In this document: one piece after another, positions 1-10,974 of the stretch | Layout of the letters: each line of letters starts with the position of its first letter | Numbering within the stretch: position 1 is the first letter of the stretch | From: Lepeophtheirus salmonis | Lineage: Eukaryota; Arthropoda; Copepoda; Siphonostomatoida; Caligidae | Direction: 5' to 3' | Assembly: GCF_016086655.4 (NCBI RefSeq) | Contig: NC_052133.2 | Span: 10,314,301 to 10,378,300, forward strand | DNA length: 64,000 nucleotides | The notes under the pieces: generated by a model | Seen by the model: only the letters and a program-made list of their open reading frames with translations | What the model was told of the DNA's origin: nothing | Databases searched by the model: none | Made by a program: the position numbers and the translations under genes

Positions 1-100
1 AAAATAACAGCAGCATGACTAAATTACAAAGTCCAGGGGGTTGAGGTTAGGACTAGAGGAGGGACACAAGGAGGCAGGCCAAAGTTAGCCATATTGTTGC
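1..100 (-). pseudogene. mariner-like transposase fragment, C-terminal catalytic region
   Basis: Read on the minus strand, bases 81 down to 20 give WPASLCPSSSPNLNPLDF followed by V, I and a stop. This is the segment around the last catalytic aspartate of mariner transposases, whose usual form is WPPSSPDLNPLDY. The first aspartate of that signature is replaced by asparagine and the second is kept. The fragment runs off the window edge downstream, and upstream (above about 100) homology is lost, so it is a remnant. I infer it is inactive. The subfamily cannot be fixed from so little sequence. Confidence 0.7.
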
Positions 101-1146
101 AACATAACTATAGGTTCCTGTTGGTTGAATATAGTTTTAATTAACTTCTTGATGTTGTAGACAATGCTTTTTGGCACAAAAAAGGAAAAGATGGTGTAGG
201 GGTTGGCCTCTTTGATATTAATTCAACGTTTTTACATTTTGAAACATGATATAAAAACAGAACTTCTGTTTTTTTGTTTTCATTGTCGTCTAATTGCATA
301 ATGAAACCTCGTAACTAAAAATAATGGGGTTGAAATTAAATTAAATGCTAGTGCATGTACAATTTTTAACTGACTGTTATGAAAAAAAAAGAAAAGGGAA
401 AATGGATAACATTTTTATCTAATAGACATGGTTTCTATTTTTCTACTAAAACTTAATTTTTTTTTTTAACCATTGGTTTATTTATATTAAGCCAATTATC
501 AGAAAATTTTAGTTAGTTTTATATTTTATATATTCAACAAAAACTGATTTTGAGGGTTGCAAGAAATTTTTTATAGGAATTTTTTTTTTTTTAAATGTTT
601 TTCTTTGACTTATATGACATTAATAAATGTTTGACTATTATTTGATACAATTGATTAAACATTCGTTCAAATATTGAAATATAACGAGTGATACAATTGT
701 CCCCATATTCTCCTTATTATCTTTTATTTACCTTAATAAAAAAATCTAGGTAAATATAATAAAAGATATATAGAATTATTAAATTTTCAAAATTCCTGAC
801 TTTAAATTTTTTCATAGCAAAACTTTTCGAAATATCGAACACAAATGTTTCAATTGTCACTTGTCTTCCCAACCAAATAATGAATTGTGTTGTAAACCTT
901 TGGTTACAAAAAAAAAATGCATTTTAAAAAAAAAGATCCTAAAAAAATTGCATATTTGTTTGTAGATTGTGGCAAGATGGTTTGTTTGAATAGCTTAATT
1001 GTCCATAAATTATATCTAAGAATAATAATACCGATAATTACGAGTTTGTAAGAATTTTCTTTATATTGTATATTTGTACATGAATAAATATTTATTTTTT
1101 AGGGGCATAGAACGAGTAACTTAAATCAATATAAATGACTATTTAA
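101..1146. other. AT-rich spacer, nothing recognised
   Basis: Low-complexity A/T-rich DNA with short T and A runs (for example around 456-469, 580-593 and 909-917). I see no open frame of useful length and no transposon signature. Confidence 0.6.
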
Positions 1147-2082
1147 TTGACTGTCCATTGAAATGGATTATAATCAAGAGACAAAGTAAACACTATGTAA
1201 GGTGGTAGAGTTGGTGTTTATCCCACCATTAGTGAAAATCCTTTTTACAATACGTTTTGTGAACTTAGCAAAAAAGAAACCTCAAAAATTAAAAAAAAGT
1301 TGTATACATAATAAACATTTGAACGATAATGGTGATTAAAGCATATATAATTAGTTACCAACATGAACTCTCTAACTTTCTTACAAGTCTAAAAGTTACA
1401 CTTGAACATAATTAACGAATTTCCATTCACGCACTCCAAGCAGTTGGGTGTCTCCAAGACCTCCATCTACGCTGTCACTAAGTCAGAAAGGTTGGAGAGG
1501 AAAAAGAACATGTCAAAAAGATCAAGCTGGTTTCGGACAAGTTAGAGAAAACAGCTCAAGCCAATTTGCTGAAGTCTATCAGGGCCCTTTGCATGAGATC
1601 TCAGGGTTTCACACCAGACTATCTGGAGAGCTATCAAAAAAGTGGATGGAAATAGCCTTGTGTGAGTGGACAGGCCTCTTTGGATACCAGCAATGAAAGA
1701 AACCTTTCTATTCCGTATCAAAACTATTTTGAATGAGTCTTTTGAGTTCTTTCTTTTTGACACTTTTAACACCGTACAGCTTACTCGACTACACCTATGG
1801 GGTGCATGTCGAGGGGAAGCCCAGCAGTATCTTTTATCCAACACCAATGCCTTCAAAGCCACTGTCATCCAACACTGGGGCACCATGTTAGAGAACTACA
1901 TCCACATCCAAGATCTTACCCCACCTGGAAGCCATCTTTGGCGCTAAAGGAAGCTACATTAATGATTAAGATACCTGAGACACACATCTATTTATAGTAC
2001 TAGTTATATTTTTTTCTATTGTTAATTAATAAATGATATCTTGTTATAGTTTAAATTTAATAGATTTTAATGAAACATTCGG
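1147..2082 (+). mobile_element. mariner-like element, family A copy 1, internally deleted
   Basis: The 3' end is clear. Reading inward on the minus strand from 2082 gives CCGAATGTTTCATTAAAATC, matching the ends of the copies at 21027 and 38901, with a TA at 2083-2084. The coding part starts near 1365. It contains the frame for QAVGVSKTSIYAV (helix-turn-helix region, about 1437-1480) and QRAIKKVDGNSL-like sequence near 1623-1660. It then jumps to the C-terminal segment: LDYTYGVHVEGK near 1790 and FKATVIQHWGTM near 1853-1888, ending with an AKGSYIND-like frame and a stop by 1968. The middle, where the catalytic aspartates should lie, is missing. Frameshifts separate the pieces. The 5' end is less sure: GTCCATTGAAAT near 1148 resembles the left end of the copy at 20165, but a different repeat (1201-1321) lies between it and the coding start. 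Confidence 0.75.
1201..1321 (+). repeat. dispersed repeat, pogo-like terminus type (copy 1)
   Basis: This stretch aligns by eye with 62849-62967 over about 120 bp. Shared blocks include TTAGTGAA.ATCCTTTTTA near the start, a CTCAAAAA-type A-rich middle and TAAACATTTG at the end. A weaker third copy is at 53285-53335. The TTAGTGAACATCC core resembles termini of pogo/Tigger-type DNA transposons, but no transposase is attached, so that class assignment is tentative. It appears to sit inside the left part of a family A mariner copy. Confidence 0.5.
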
Positions 2083-2089
2083 TACGTTG

Positions 2090-3180
2090 TAGTTTTTTTT
2101 CTTAATTTTTGTATGTGTTGAATGTTGAGTTGACATAGAATAAATAGAATTAAACAGCCAGATAAGGGTAACTAAAAAAAGCAACCTGCAGTATAAGGTG
2201 ACTTTTTAAACCAAATTTTCTATTTAATACAAGATTTAAATTTGAAAACTGCATATAGCTTGTTTATTGCAGTGACACGTTAATGCCATGACACTGTTTA
2301 CCAGGTGGAACTATAATTTCTTGAAATATAAAGTTGCATATATACTTATAATTTTAAGAACTATAAAATTATTGGTCAGTTAATTTTGGTTCTTCATAAT
2401 AAGCCACTAATTTCACAGTGAACTTTTCTGTAATAATTCTATTAACCTTTTGAAGACAAACTGACTAGCACAAACGTGTTTAATAGATATTTAGTTTTTG
2501 CAAGCATTTTTCAATAATTACAATGGATTAACTAAGATTCTTCAGTAATTTGAATAGATTTACTGCCACTTAGTTGAGCTTTCTCTTAGTATGCTATACC
2601 TTTTTGCTGCTTAGTTATGGAAGAAAAAAAAAAAAGAAGTCTTTTACCCCCTCTATCTGTCGATAACAATTCTCTTAAATATTCTAGTAATGTGGATGTT
2701 CTTACATCTATATGGATTATGATAAAGAACATATGTCCCATAAACTAATATGACAATGTCTCTACTTATGTACCATTTAATCAATTAGATCCAAGTCTAT
2801 GGCTCTATGTTTATGAATGTATTTAGTTCTTTTTATTGGATGAGCATAGATTTTCTACATACAACACTTCATTGTTTAGTTATAAACTTAATATAATGAT
2901 TCACGTGTCAATATTGACACTTCTCCTATCAGCACAACAATACATTATATGAATGTGTTTATGTTGATACAAAGTACGCATTTGTCTAATATTGATTATT
3001 ATAGTTGTAGTTATGTATAAGTATTAGGGTGTTTCTTATTTTTCATTTTATTGAAATGTCAGGGTTGCGAGGTCAAAATCAGTTCCTAATGATAAAAAAA
3101 TATAATCTGTAAAGTTTTTTTTACATTTTTACTATTTTCCTTCTGCAAAACATGATTCTTTGTTTTAATTGTATTGATCC
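2090..3180. other. AT-rich spacer, nothing recognised
   Basis: No coding signature or clear repeat seen. There is a short A run at 2627-2637 and scattered A/T-rich simple sequence. Confidence 0.55.
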
Positions 3181-3240
3181 TTAATTTGGGATGTTAAATT
3201 GATCTCGTTTATCGGTCCTCGGAAGGTGTCCAAAATATTT
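3181..3240 (+). repeat. fragment of dispersed repeat B
   Basis: TTAATTTGGGATGTTAAATT, then TTTATCGGTCCT and GGTGTCCAAAAT, match 45344-45403 base for base over most of 60 positions. The longer copy near 45.4 kb shows that this is one edge of a repeat of at least 140 bp. The class is unknown; no tRNA promoter boxes or terminal inverted repeats are evident. Confidence 0.5.
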
Positions 3241-3334
3241 CAGCTCCTTCTAAGGAGAATAATTTATGATATGCACATCTGGAGAACTTTTTTTTACAAT
3301 TTAAATCCATTTGACATGTATTAACTACTCATAT

Positions 3335-3350
3335 TATATATATATATATA
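3335..3350. repeat. (TA)n microsatellite
   Basis: A short alternating TA run, about 8 units. Confidence 0.8.
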
Positions 3351-3361
3351 CGACGAAAATA

Positions 3362-4800
3362 TTATGGGGGAAGAATAATTTTGGTCTATTGCATCAAATT
3401 TTTAATAGAGGCAGAAAAACTTTAATTTCTCAAGAAGTCGCATCAGCTCTTGATCTCACAAAAGTGTCTAATCAAAAAACTATTTTTATATTAGCAAAAT
3501 CAGTCAAGAGTATAGGCGAAGACATTAATGAGTTTGCTCTAACCCACTTACTACTCGTAGTAACATAACTGAATAAAGAAATACATTGTGTTCCCCATCT
3601 TCCACCGGGTACAGGTTAAGCACAAGCTACGACAATTGTTGAAGAAGTTTAAGATTAGAGAGTAGCAGACAATATTAAAGTTATGTGTTTTGATACAACC
3701 AGCTCAAACACAGTTATAGAATCTGGTACTTTTCTATTATTACCGAAAACGTCCGATAAAAAGTAATTATCCTTTGCATGTAGATATCACATTATACAAA
3801 GAATTAATAATTATATAAGTTTTTAATGCATTTATGGGAGATATCACTTTTACCGAGGTTTTACTCTTCAAAAGATTCCAAAAAATGAAGCAAATGATAG
3901 AAAAAACTAACTACGACCCTGGAAATGTAAATAGTAAAATGAAATGTCGCACTGACGATATACGAGAAGAAATTATCAATTTTGCCAATGTTCATCTACA
4001 GCGGATCATCTTCTAAACGATGATAATAATGATTTTTTGGAACTCACAATAATATTTCTAGGTGGTACTCCAAAAAAAAAAAAAGTAATAATAATAATAT
4101 GTCTCGCAAGCACATTCACTATACTCGTTACTTGTCTAAAATATTGTATCGTTTAAAAATTTGGTTATTTAATTCACAATTTAAGAACTTTTAGATTAAG
4201 AGAATTATGAATTGCAGTATATTCGTATCATTATTCAACGAATATATTTAAAAGAATGGATATCTGCTCCTATAGCCTCAGATGCTCCATTTAATGAAAA
4301 TCACCAAAAAGTATTCTTGAATCAATATTCTAATTTCAAAAAATTCCAAACCATTTATGATATTTATCTGAAGAGCTTGTTCGTTTAAACCTATTTGATC
4401 GACTAGTGAGTTTGGCAACAAAAAAAGAAATATTATTTAGAATTAAAAATATGCATAAAGAAGACCAAAATTTTACAAAAAAAATTGTGCATAAAAATTT
4501 AGAAAACTTTGTTACGAAAAGAACACAAAAATCATTGAGATGCTGAAACTCCATGAAGAGTTTTTAAAAATTGATCCAAAAAAATTGTAGCTAAGTAAGG
4601 ATGATTATGAGAAATTCCTTGAAATAATTAATCCACTTTAAGTTGTCATTGACCAAGCATAACAAGGAGTGAAACTTATTAAAGAATATAGTGGTTCATT
4701 AAAAACTGACGAATTACGGCTTAAATTCTTATTACAAGTTGTTGAAGAACATAGAAAGATGTATCCGGAACCGAAAAAAAAAAAATCTGTATCTAGGATA
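3362..4800 (+). pseudogene. hAT-like (RNase H fold) transposase remnant
   Basis: Successive plus-strand frames, broken by many stops and shifts, give an ordered set of blocks: ISQEVASALDLTKVSNQK (about 3428-3480), SVKSIGEDINEFALTHS (about 3505-3555), CFDTTSSNT (about 3688-3715), ACRYHI (about 3777-3795), VLLFKRFQKMKQMIEKTNYD (about 3855-3914), LELTIIFLGGTPK, EWISAPIASDAPFNE (about 4254-4300), LFDRLVSLATKKE and LENFVTKRTQKSL, and LLQVVEEHRKMYPEPKKK (about 4730-4783). These blocks and their order fit a transposase-like family widespread in invertebrates, which carries FDTTxSNTG, then (A)CRHH, then LFKRF. The aspartate followed by a Cys/His pair is what makes me call it hAT-like, an inference from motif style. 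Its downstream end is cut by the DD37D mariner at 4812. No terminal repeats were found. Confidence 0.6.
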
Positions 4801-4811
4801 CCTTAAATATA

Positions 4812-5714
4812 CTGGGAGCGGGGATCAAATTGTCGCCAAAATATTTTTCTACAAAAACAACACAAAATATACAGTTTTTAACTTTTTTATTGAAAATCAA
4901 AACTATGACGAGCATATAGGTATAGAGTAGCAATTCATTCGATATAATCACCCTTGGTATCAATAATGGCCTCAATACCGCCTCTGAACCGGTCGCAGGC
5001 TCTTCTGACCATCTCATTGTCCATGTTGCCGAATACCTCCTTGATGGAGTCCATCAGGCTGGCCTTGGTGCTATGGGGATTTCTGTTGGTATGTCTCTCG
5101 ACATAGCCCCAGACAAAATAATCCGAAGGATGAAGGTCGGAAGAGTTAGGAGGCCACAAATCCTTGGTTACGACGTCATAACAGTTCTCGGTTAACCACT
5201 GCATGGATATTTTGGACACATGGCAGGGTCCTGAGTCCTGTTGCCACACCCAGGGCCTGCCCAGATCCCTCGCCATGGCCTTCATGGACCTGGTAGGGTC
5301 ATCCTCAACCATCTTCTTCATCTAGTCGACAAAGTCGGTGTCCTTGACCTTCCTGTCGGCGCCCTCCTCCTTGGGTGCCCTCTTTATGGTGGCATCAACA
5401 TCCCAGGTGTCCTCTAGCTTCTTACGGATAACCTGAACAGTCCGTAAATTCACTCCTAAGGTTGAAGCAATCGTTGAATTGGAGATTTCACCTCCATTAT
5501 TAACCAATGCCATGACTACGGCGGACCTCGAAAGCTCCTCGTTCCACTTATAGCTCCTTATTTCCTTATATGATGACGGCATGATGCTAACTGAACTACG
5601 TGTCGTCAGTTGACAAAAATAGCTTTCTTATTTAGTAACCGGTTTTTTATTTGATAATGTCGTCTTCAAGTTATCAAGGTTTAAAGTAGGCAACAATTTG
5701 ATACCCGCTCCCTG
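4812..5714 (-). mobile_element. DD37D mariner-like element with both ends, internally deleted
   Basis: Both termini are readable. The left end on the plus strand starts CTGGGAGCGGGGATCAAATT; the right end on the minus strand starts CAGGGAGCGGGTATCAAATT. The two agree in 23 of 26 positions, and each is flanked by TA (4810-4811 and 5715-5716), the target-site duplication expected for Tc1/mariner. The span is 903 bp, shorter than the roughly 1.3 kb of a complete mariner, which fits the internal deletion seen in its transposase. It lies directly against the decayed hAT-like frame, so it probably inserted into that older element. A related solo terminus is near 12925. Confidence 0.9.
4935..5582 (-). 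pseudogene. mariner DD37D transposase, deletion derivative with one stop
   Basis: A single minus-strand frame runs from ATG at 5582 to 4935 (216 codons including the end stop), interrupted once by TAG at 5322-5324. The first 86 residues carry a helix-turn-helix region (SNSTIASTLGVNLRTVQVIR). After the stop comes a short linker (DDPTRSMKAMARDLG) that runs straight into RPWVWQQDSGPCHVSK, so the segment with the first catalytic aspartate is gone. The second aspartate is in QQD. The last is in WPPNSSDLHPSDY, 37 residues after QQD, which is the spacing of the DD37D group (32 residues to the earlier D). The C-terminus ends FRGGIEAIIDTKGDYIE. A complete protein would be about 340-350 residues. The frame is otherwise intact, so the copy is fairly young, but with a catalytic residue missing it cannot be active. 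Confidence 0.88.
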
Positions 5715-5719
5715 TATTA

Positions 5720-6330
5720 CTAAGAAAAAAAGAATGACCGTTTATTAATTTACAAATTTTATAATAATGCTTCATAGAGTAGAAACTATTATTCTTATGG
5801 TATAAATTATCTTATGCTAGTAAAGTTATAAACTAATATAATGTATACACAAAGAAAAATGAATAATTATTATGTATCATTTTTTTTTAAATTATCAATA
5901 TAAAAAATCACTCTAAGCATACACTTTACCAATTGTATTCTTTTTAATAAAAAAATTAATTGTCTTTCTAAATCTCTAAAAATTAAGCCAAATGATTTTT
6001 TTTTAAATTTGGATGTTTTGTAGAAAAAAAAAAGATATACAAATCGTCTGCAATACATTCTATACATATTATTTTTCTCTTCAACTATTTTTCCTAATCA
6101 TAATTCAAAATATTTTTAACCATATAAAGCATAGATATATCTTATACTAAATTTAGTTATCTTTAAAAAACAATGAAATAAAAAAGCTGCATCTTAAACT
6201 GTTTCATGATAATTGAACAAGAATTTTCTTTTTTTCAAAAAAATAGGAATTTACAAAATTTTGAGGCCGTGGAGCTACCTTTCAATATTTTTTTGATTTC
6301 ACTTAAACTTACCCAATTGTATTTATTCAT
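5720..6330. other. AT-rich spacer
   Basis: A/T-rich with several A and T runs of 8-10. No coding or repeat signature recognised. Confidence 0.55.
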
Positions 6331-6336
6331 CAATAG

Positions 6337-6395
6337 AAAACGGATTTTGAACCGGCAAACTGGACATTTAAACAAAATGACAAATAAGAAACATC
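6337..6395 (+). repeat. second fragment of dispersed repeat B
   Basis: GGCAAACTGGACATTTAAAC and AAAATGACAAATAAGAAACA match 45425-45482 closely (GGCAATTTAGACATTTCAAC and AAAATGAAAAATAAAACACA). In the 45.4-kb copy this block follows the block matched by 3181-3240, so both fragments belong to one repeat family. Nothing else is recognised in it. Confidence 0.5.
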
Positions 6396-6752
6396 TTAAT
6401 ATTTATGCATCTACTATAGAGGTGAAAATATTTTAGATAAACAATATATTTACTATATTGTTTGTTCAAGACTCCCTTTTTTATGAACAGGAAACATATT
6501 CATATTTTTTTTTAAACGGTGTTTTTTCATGCCTTATAATATATATGCAAAGATTAGTTATTAGAGAAGTTATAATTTTTGTCTCAAAATTGAGTTCCCT
6601 CAAGTTCAAAACACTTTATCTGAAGACAAATTTTTACCCCATTATAAATAATAAAACTACGTTTTATTTACCAAATAAATAATTATTACACTTAATTCAT
6701 GTAATTATGTCCTAGGTTGAAAGATATCTATTGTTGAAAATCCTCATAATTC

Positions 6753-6961
6753 TCATGAAAGACGGAGAGTAAGAATGAAGATTTGTTGAGGGAATTATAA
6801 GTCCTTGTTGTTTCCAAAGAATCATTCAGGATCTACACGGGAGTACGTCCTGCCTCTGCCCTTTTTGTATATGAAAGAATAATTTCCTTACCCTCATTTC
6901 CACTTGTTATGACGAATAAGCTGTTTTTCTCCAAAACATTATACAAATTGATAGGTTTACC
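6753..6961. repeat. diverged repeat C, unit 1
   Basis: This unit shares ordered blocks with 7391-7623: CATGAAAGACGGAGAGTAAG against CATAAAGGACGGAGCGTAAC, then AAGTCCTTGTTG against TAGTTCCTTTTTGG, GGATCTACACGGGAGTA against GGATATACGTCGGAGTA, and CTCCAAAACATTA followed by AGGTTTACC against CTCCAAAACATTA followed by AGGTTACC. On the minus strand the same blocks read as short peptide-like frames in both units (LYNVLEKN and IINVLEEK). It could therefore be a duplicated exon or an element end. I do not recognise the family. Confidence 0.45.
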
Positions 6962-7390
6962 TTTTAATTTTCAGTTTTTTTCACATATTAATAAAAAAAA
7001 CTTAGAATTTACTACTCTACAATGATCACTGATCTCTGTAAGTAAATTTGTCGTCTCTGTATGCGTGGTTTTTATGCTCTCCGAGAGTACAATATTTTTT
7101 CCATCAATAAAAGATGTCTTTGCTTGTCTTCGACTATCGAGTTTTGTTTCTATTAGATACATTTGTTGATTAACAGCTTCCTTCTGGACTCCTATGATAA
7201 GGGCTATTTATATGCAGTGATGACACTCCGGTGTAATATTTAGATGGCATACTTTTTGGAAATTGGTAGTTAGAACAAGTAAATTTTTTTCCCCTAGCAG
7301 TTGTGATTATTATTTAAATTCTGAATAGTGAACATACTTTTTTTCTACAGATTCAATTATATTCAAAAATGATTTAAGATTCATGTGTGC

Positions 7391-7623
7391 TCATAAAGGA
7401 CGGAGCGTAACCCTGATGAATTCGTAGAGGAGCTTTAATTGTAGTTCCTTTTTGGACTGAGAGTAGTATTGGGGATATACGTCGGAGTAATTCTAGCAAA
7501 TGTCCTTGTTTATACCCTTTACTCTTTCTACCTTGTCACAGTTGATTGTACCATATCTAATGAAACGTTATGAGGATTATTCTTTTTCTCCTCCAAAACA
7601 TTAATAATATTGTCCAGGTTACC
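7391..7623. repeat. diverged repeat C, unit 2
   Basis: Partner of 6753-6961, in the same orientation and about 640 bp downstream. A third, shorter match lies at 12800-12895 (GCTTATGAAAGAAGGAAGAT and AAATCCTTGTTG). On the minus strand the block IPNTTLSPKRNYN here parallels ILNDSLETTRTYN in unit 1 and IPNRTTRI in unit 3, hinting at an ancestral coding segment. No function can be given. Confidence 0.45.
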
Positions 7624-7624
7624 A

Positions 7625-9380
7625 TGTTGAATTTCGGTTTCTTTTCTTTTTAAGATTCCTATTTTACTATGGATTTCCCCATTATTCATATTCTCAAATA
7701 GCAGATAATGTCTGCGTTGCAGAGCTGAATAGAAGGGAATAAAAATAAAGAATGGAGGTATAAGAAAAGATACACAAAGACAGATGTATAAAGAGACAGA
7801 GGGAGAGCAGAAGAGGGGAGAGACGGAAGAAAGGAAAGCTATTTAGAAAGTGAGAAGTGTAATGAAGTCTTCTTTTTTTTGTCAGTCAAAAGCAGCTTTT
7901 TAATGACCTTGGCCAAAAAAGAGTAATAGGAATGCATTTGGATATTTTAAGCAGGGATTTCCGTTTTGGATTCCATGAAGGAAACTGAAAAAATGGAATA
8001 ATAAAATTTGAATGGAGGTTATTTTTTTTTTTTTTTTTTTTTTTTTTTTCTTAGTCACCAGGGTTACACCAATAGTTACAGATTAATTTTGATCAAACTT
8101 ACATCAACGATTACATATGTTCAAAGAAAGATGCCATTAAATTTTGAGAGGTCAAAATAATAAAAAGCCTAACTTTAGAACAAATTGAGATACATAAATC
8201 AATTTGTTTTTTGGAGGAGTATTTACCCTTATTCCGTGTGTCCATTTTAGTTCATAATATGTGCTTAACTTTTTTCGATCAAATATAATTGAATTTACTT
8301 ATTCAAGACACTTTTTTTTATAAATCTTTCTTTTTCTCTCGTTTACTTTTTCGTTTATAACTTATTTTATGTTTGTTATTCTTGTACCTACATATATTTG
8401 TATAACTAGGTTAGAAGTCTGAATTTTATTTGTTATATTCATATAATATGTAAACGACGCAATTTTTTATTTATTATTTTTCTCTTCAATCCTTTCTTAC
8501 AGGTACAAACACATACGTATATATTTTCTCAACACTTAATCTTGACTTTTTAACAAGATGATTTATGAAATCTATTCATACATATAATATATATGAAAAT
8601 AAATAGTACGTAGCAAGAAATATACAAACAAATGAAATTTGTGATTTAGTTTGTACATAATCCTCAAAATGTCATAATTATAGATACACAATTTGTTCCC
8701 AAAAGTAGAATATAGTTTTTGCTACCATCGAAAACGTCAATATTTACTTATTCCTTCTACATTTTCTTCATGTTAAAAGTTATTCTTTATTGTGCATTTG
8801 GAATGCATCGATAAACTATATAGCCGAATATGGAATACTTTTTTTTTTCAGATGTCTCAATTTTTTTTCTGATTTTACCATTTTTAGAGGCAGTCTGCTA
8901 GAATAAGGGAGCCATAACCCTAAGCCCAAAGTATTTTTTTCGGATTATTTTCTGCCTTTATTATTGATGAGTCAATTCTATAAACACAAATCAGTCTCCA
9001 CCTATAACTAATCCGTGATAAAGGCACTTATACCTAGTGTTGTTTTTATTGATGACTAAAAACTGCACTCTCGTCCAGGTCAGTCCTGTACATCAGTCCT
9101 AAAAACTTATAAAGTTCAGTCCTTATTGACATCAACTCAACTTTATTTCTTCCTTTTTTAAATAAGCTCTAGTGCAGACAGTATGAGTGACCGACTCTCT
9201 ATAGGACCGGTCCTCTGACTAGACTGTACCAGATAAATAAGGACTGCTATAAAACTAATAAGAACTCATGCACCATCTCCAAATAAAAGCTATGGGTCAA
9301 AGTTTAACCGTTTTCTAGGCATTAATCTCCAATAAACCTAGACTTTAATAATTTAATATTTTAAGTAACCATAAACCAGT
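7625..9380. other. spacer with purine-rich tract and CAGTCCT-rich patch
   Basis: Bases 7773-7850 are strikingly G/A-rich on the plus strand. A 28-T run is at 8022-8049. From 9070 to 9250 the words CAGTCCT, GGTCAGTCCTG and GGACCGGTCCTC recur, similar to short stretches near 16130 and 40960-41075, so this may be an old interspersed repeat. No gene seen. Confidence 0.45.
8022..8049. repeat. poly(T) run, 28 nt
   Basis: Uninterrupted T. On the minus strand it could be the A-tail of an old retroinsert, but no element body is recognisable next to it. Confidence 0.85.
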
Positions 9381-9384
9381 TCTC

Positions 9385-9960
9385 TAACTTACGTGCAATG
9401 AAAGAAAATGATGTGATTAACGAATTTCCATACGGGTCTTCAAGGAGTTGGAGGTCTCCGGGACCACTATCTACGCTGTCAGCAAGTCTGAAACGTTGGA
9501 AAAGAAGAAGGCTCTGTTAAAAAAAAACAAGCATGACTCAAAGGAGTGAAAGAAAATAGACTAGACTAATCCCTCATCTCCATATGGGCCCATGCATGAG
9601 ATCTCAGGGATTCACAACAGACTGTCCAGAGAGCTATAAAAAAGTGGGTGGAAAAAACCTTTTTGAAGTTGGAGATGCCACTTTTGACAATAGCTATCAA
9701 AGAAATCCATCTTCTACGTCGCAAGAATCTTTTGAAAAAGCCTTTTGAACTATTTGTTACGCTTTTGGTCCCTCTACAAACCTGATGGCAACTCCCTTGG
9801 CTACACCTTTTGGGTACATATCGGGGGGGAAGGTCTGCAGTGTGCGTCATCCCAACACTTAGGCCCCAATGCCACTGTCATCCAGCACTTGAGAGGCCCT
9901 TTGCAACTGCCTAGAAGCTGGTATTGCCACAAAGTGTGGCTACAATAATGATTAAAGCAT
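9385..9960 (+). mobile_element. mariner-like element, family A copy 2, internally deleted
   Basis: CGAATTTCCATACGGGTCTT followed by GGAGTTGGAGGTCTCCGGGA parallels the helix-turn-helix coding start of copy 1 (1417-1460). A middle block near 9597-9650 (CAGACTGTCCAGAGAGCTAT) matches copies 1 and 3. The C-terminal block near 9795-9900 reads LGYTFWVHIGG and then PNATVIQHL, as in copy 1. As in the other copies, the catalytic core is deleted and several frameshifts are present. No convincing terminal repeat was found at either edge, so these boundaries are only the limits of visible homology. Confidence 0.65.
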
Positions 9961-10540
9961 TAAGCAAATTACAATTTGGAATATTTTCTCCATTAAAAAA
10001 GGCTATTGATTTATTTACTACGCATGAGCCTACACAAAGGCTCTGAATTATATGAGCTATTAACAAAAATTTTAATTTAGATGAATATCAGTATATTTTT
10101 ATTCAAGAGCATCTACCCACATGCATATTATCGGTTCAATCTGTTTAATTTGATATTTTTTCTTTAATAAAATCCTGCTGTGACCTTTATTACATTTTTT
10201 AATTAGAAAATAATATGTTAAAACCTTTGGTATATTTATAGATAAATGAATTAAATCATACATTTTATAATATTTTTATTTTTAGTTGGAAACATAGCAA
10301 ACATACTTTTAAAATTATTATATTTGCAATTAAAATAAAACAATATTATAATGAGATTTTGTTTGTTTTGTCTATCTTTTAAAACAGCCTCAACAGTGTG
10401 GGAGGAAAAATTGTGGCATGAACTTTAAATTAATCTGGATTACATTAAGGTGAATATTATCAATGCTAAGTTGTATTTTTAAAAATTGGGACATTTCCAG
10501 TTAAAAAGCAAAAATAATAAACTTTCAAAAATCAACACTA
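9961..10540. other. AT-rich spacer
   Basis: No coding or repeat signature recognised. Confidence 0.5.
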
Positions 10541-10546
10541 GTCAGG

Positions 10547-10910
10547 ATGGAGGTGAAAAAGCAGAGATTGTTTGATTCGCTCCACGACCCCGTGAGTGTT
10601 CAAAAGATTATGAAGGTTGTAGTTTACTCCTGGAGTCTTGTTTACAAGATTAAAAGCATTTTGGGTTCAGATTAGTGAGGTTACCTGGCAGTGGTAGATG
10701 GCGGAAAATCGGGATCATTGAGGACATGGACACTGTTATCACCAAAAATCCGGTCATCTCGATAAGGCAGCATGTCAAGGCTATCAACGTAAGTCATTGG
10801 GCTATAAGGAGGTATGTGAAGCTTTTGGGGAAGGTTTCTTACTTACTACAACATCAGCCTTTACCTTCTAGAGGAATCAAAGCTAACCAAGTATTGTTTA
10901 AAATAAATTA
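10547..10910 (+). pseudogene. mariner-like transposase, N-terminal fragment
   Basis: An ATG at 10547 opens MEVKKQRLFDSLHDPVSVQK. A second frame follows after two stops: LPGSGRWRKIGIIEDMD, then VITKNPVISIRQHVKAINVS and HWAIRRYVK. The order is helix-turn-helix, a GSGR linker, then a TKNP..S.RQ.AK second DNA-binding helix region, the usual N-terminal plan of a Tc1/mariner transposase. Homology stops near 10850, so the catalytic domain is absent. It belongs to a different subfamily from family A and from the DD37D copy at 4812. Confidence 0.7.
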
Positions 10911-10974
10911 ATATATTTGTACCTGAAAGTAAAAAACAATCCAGGCCATTTTTTAGCTTAGTTAATGCATACAC

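Noticed and set aside
1542..1886. 114-residue minus-strand frame
   Set aside because: It lies antisense to the family A mariner remnant and is open only because the coding strand is.
9566..9850. 94-residue minus-strand frame
   Set aside because: Antisense shadow of family A copy 2.
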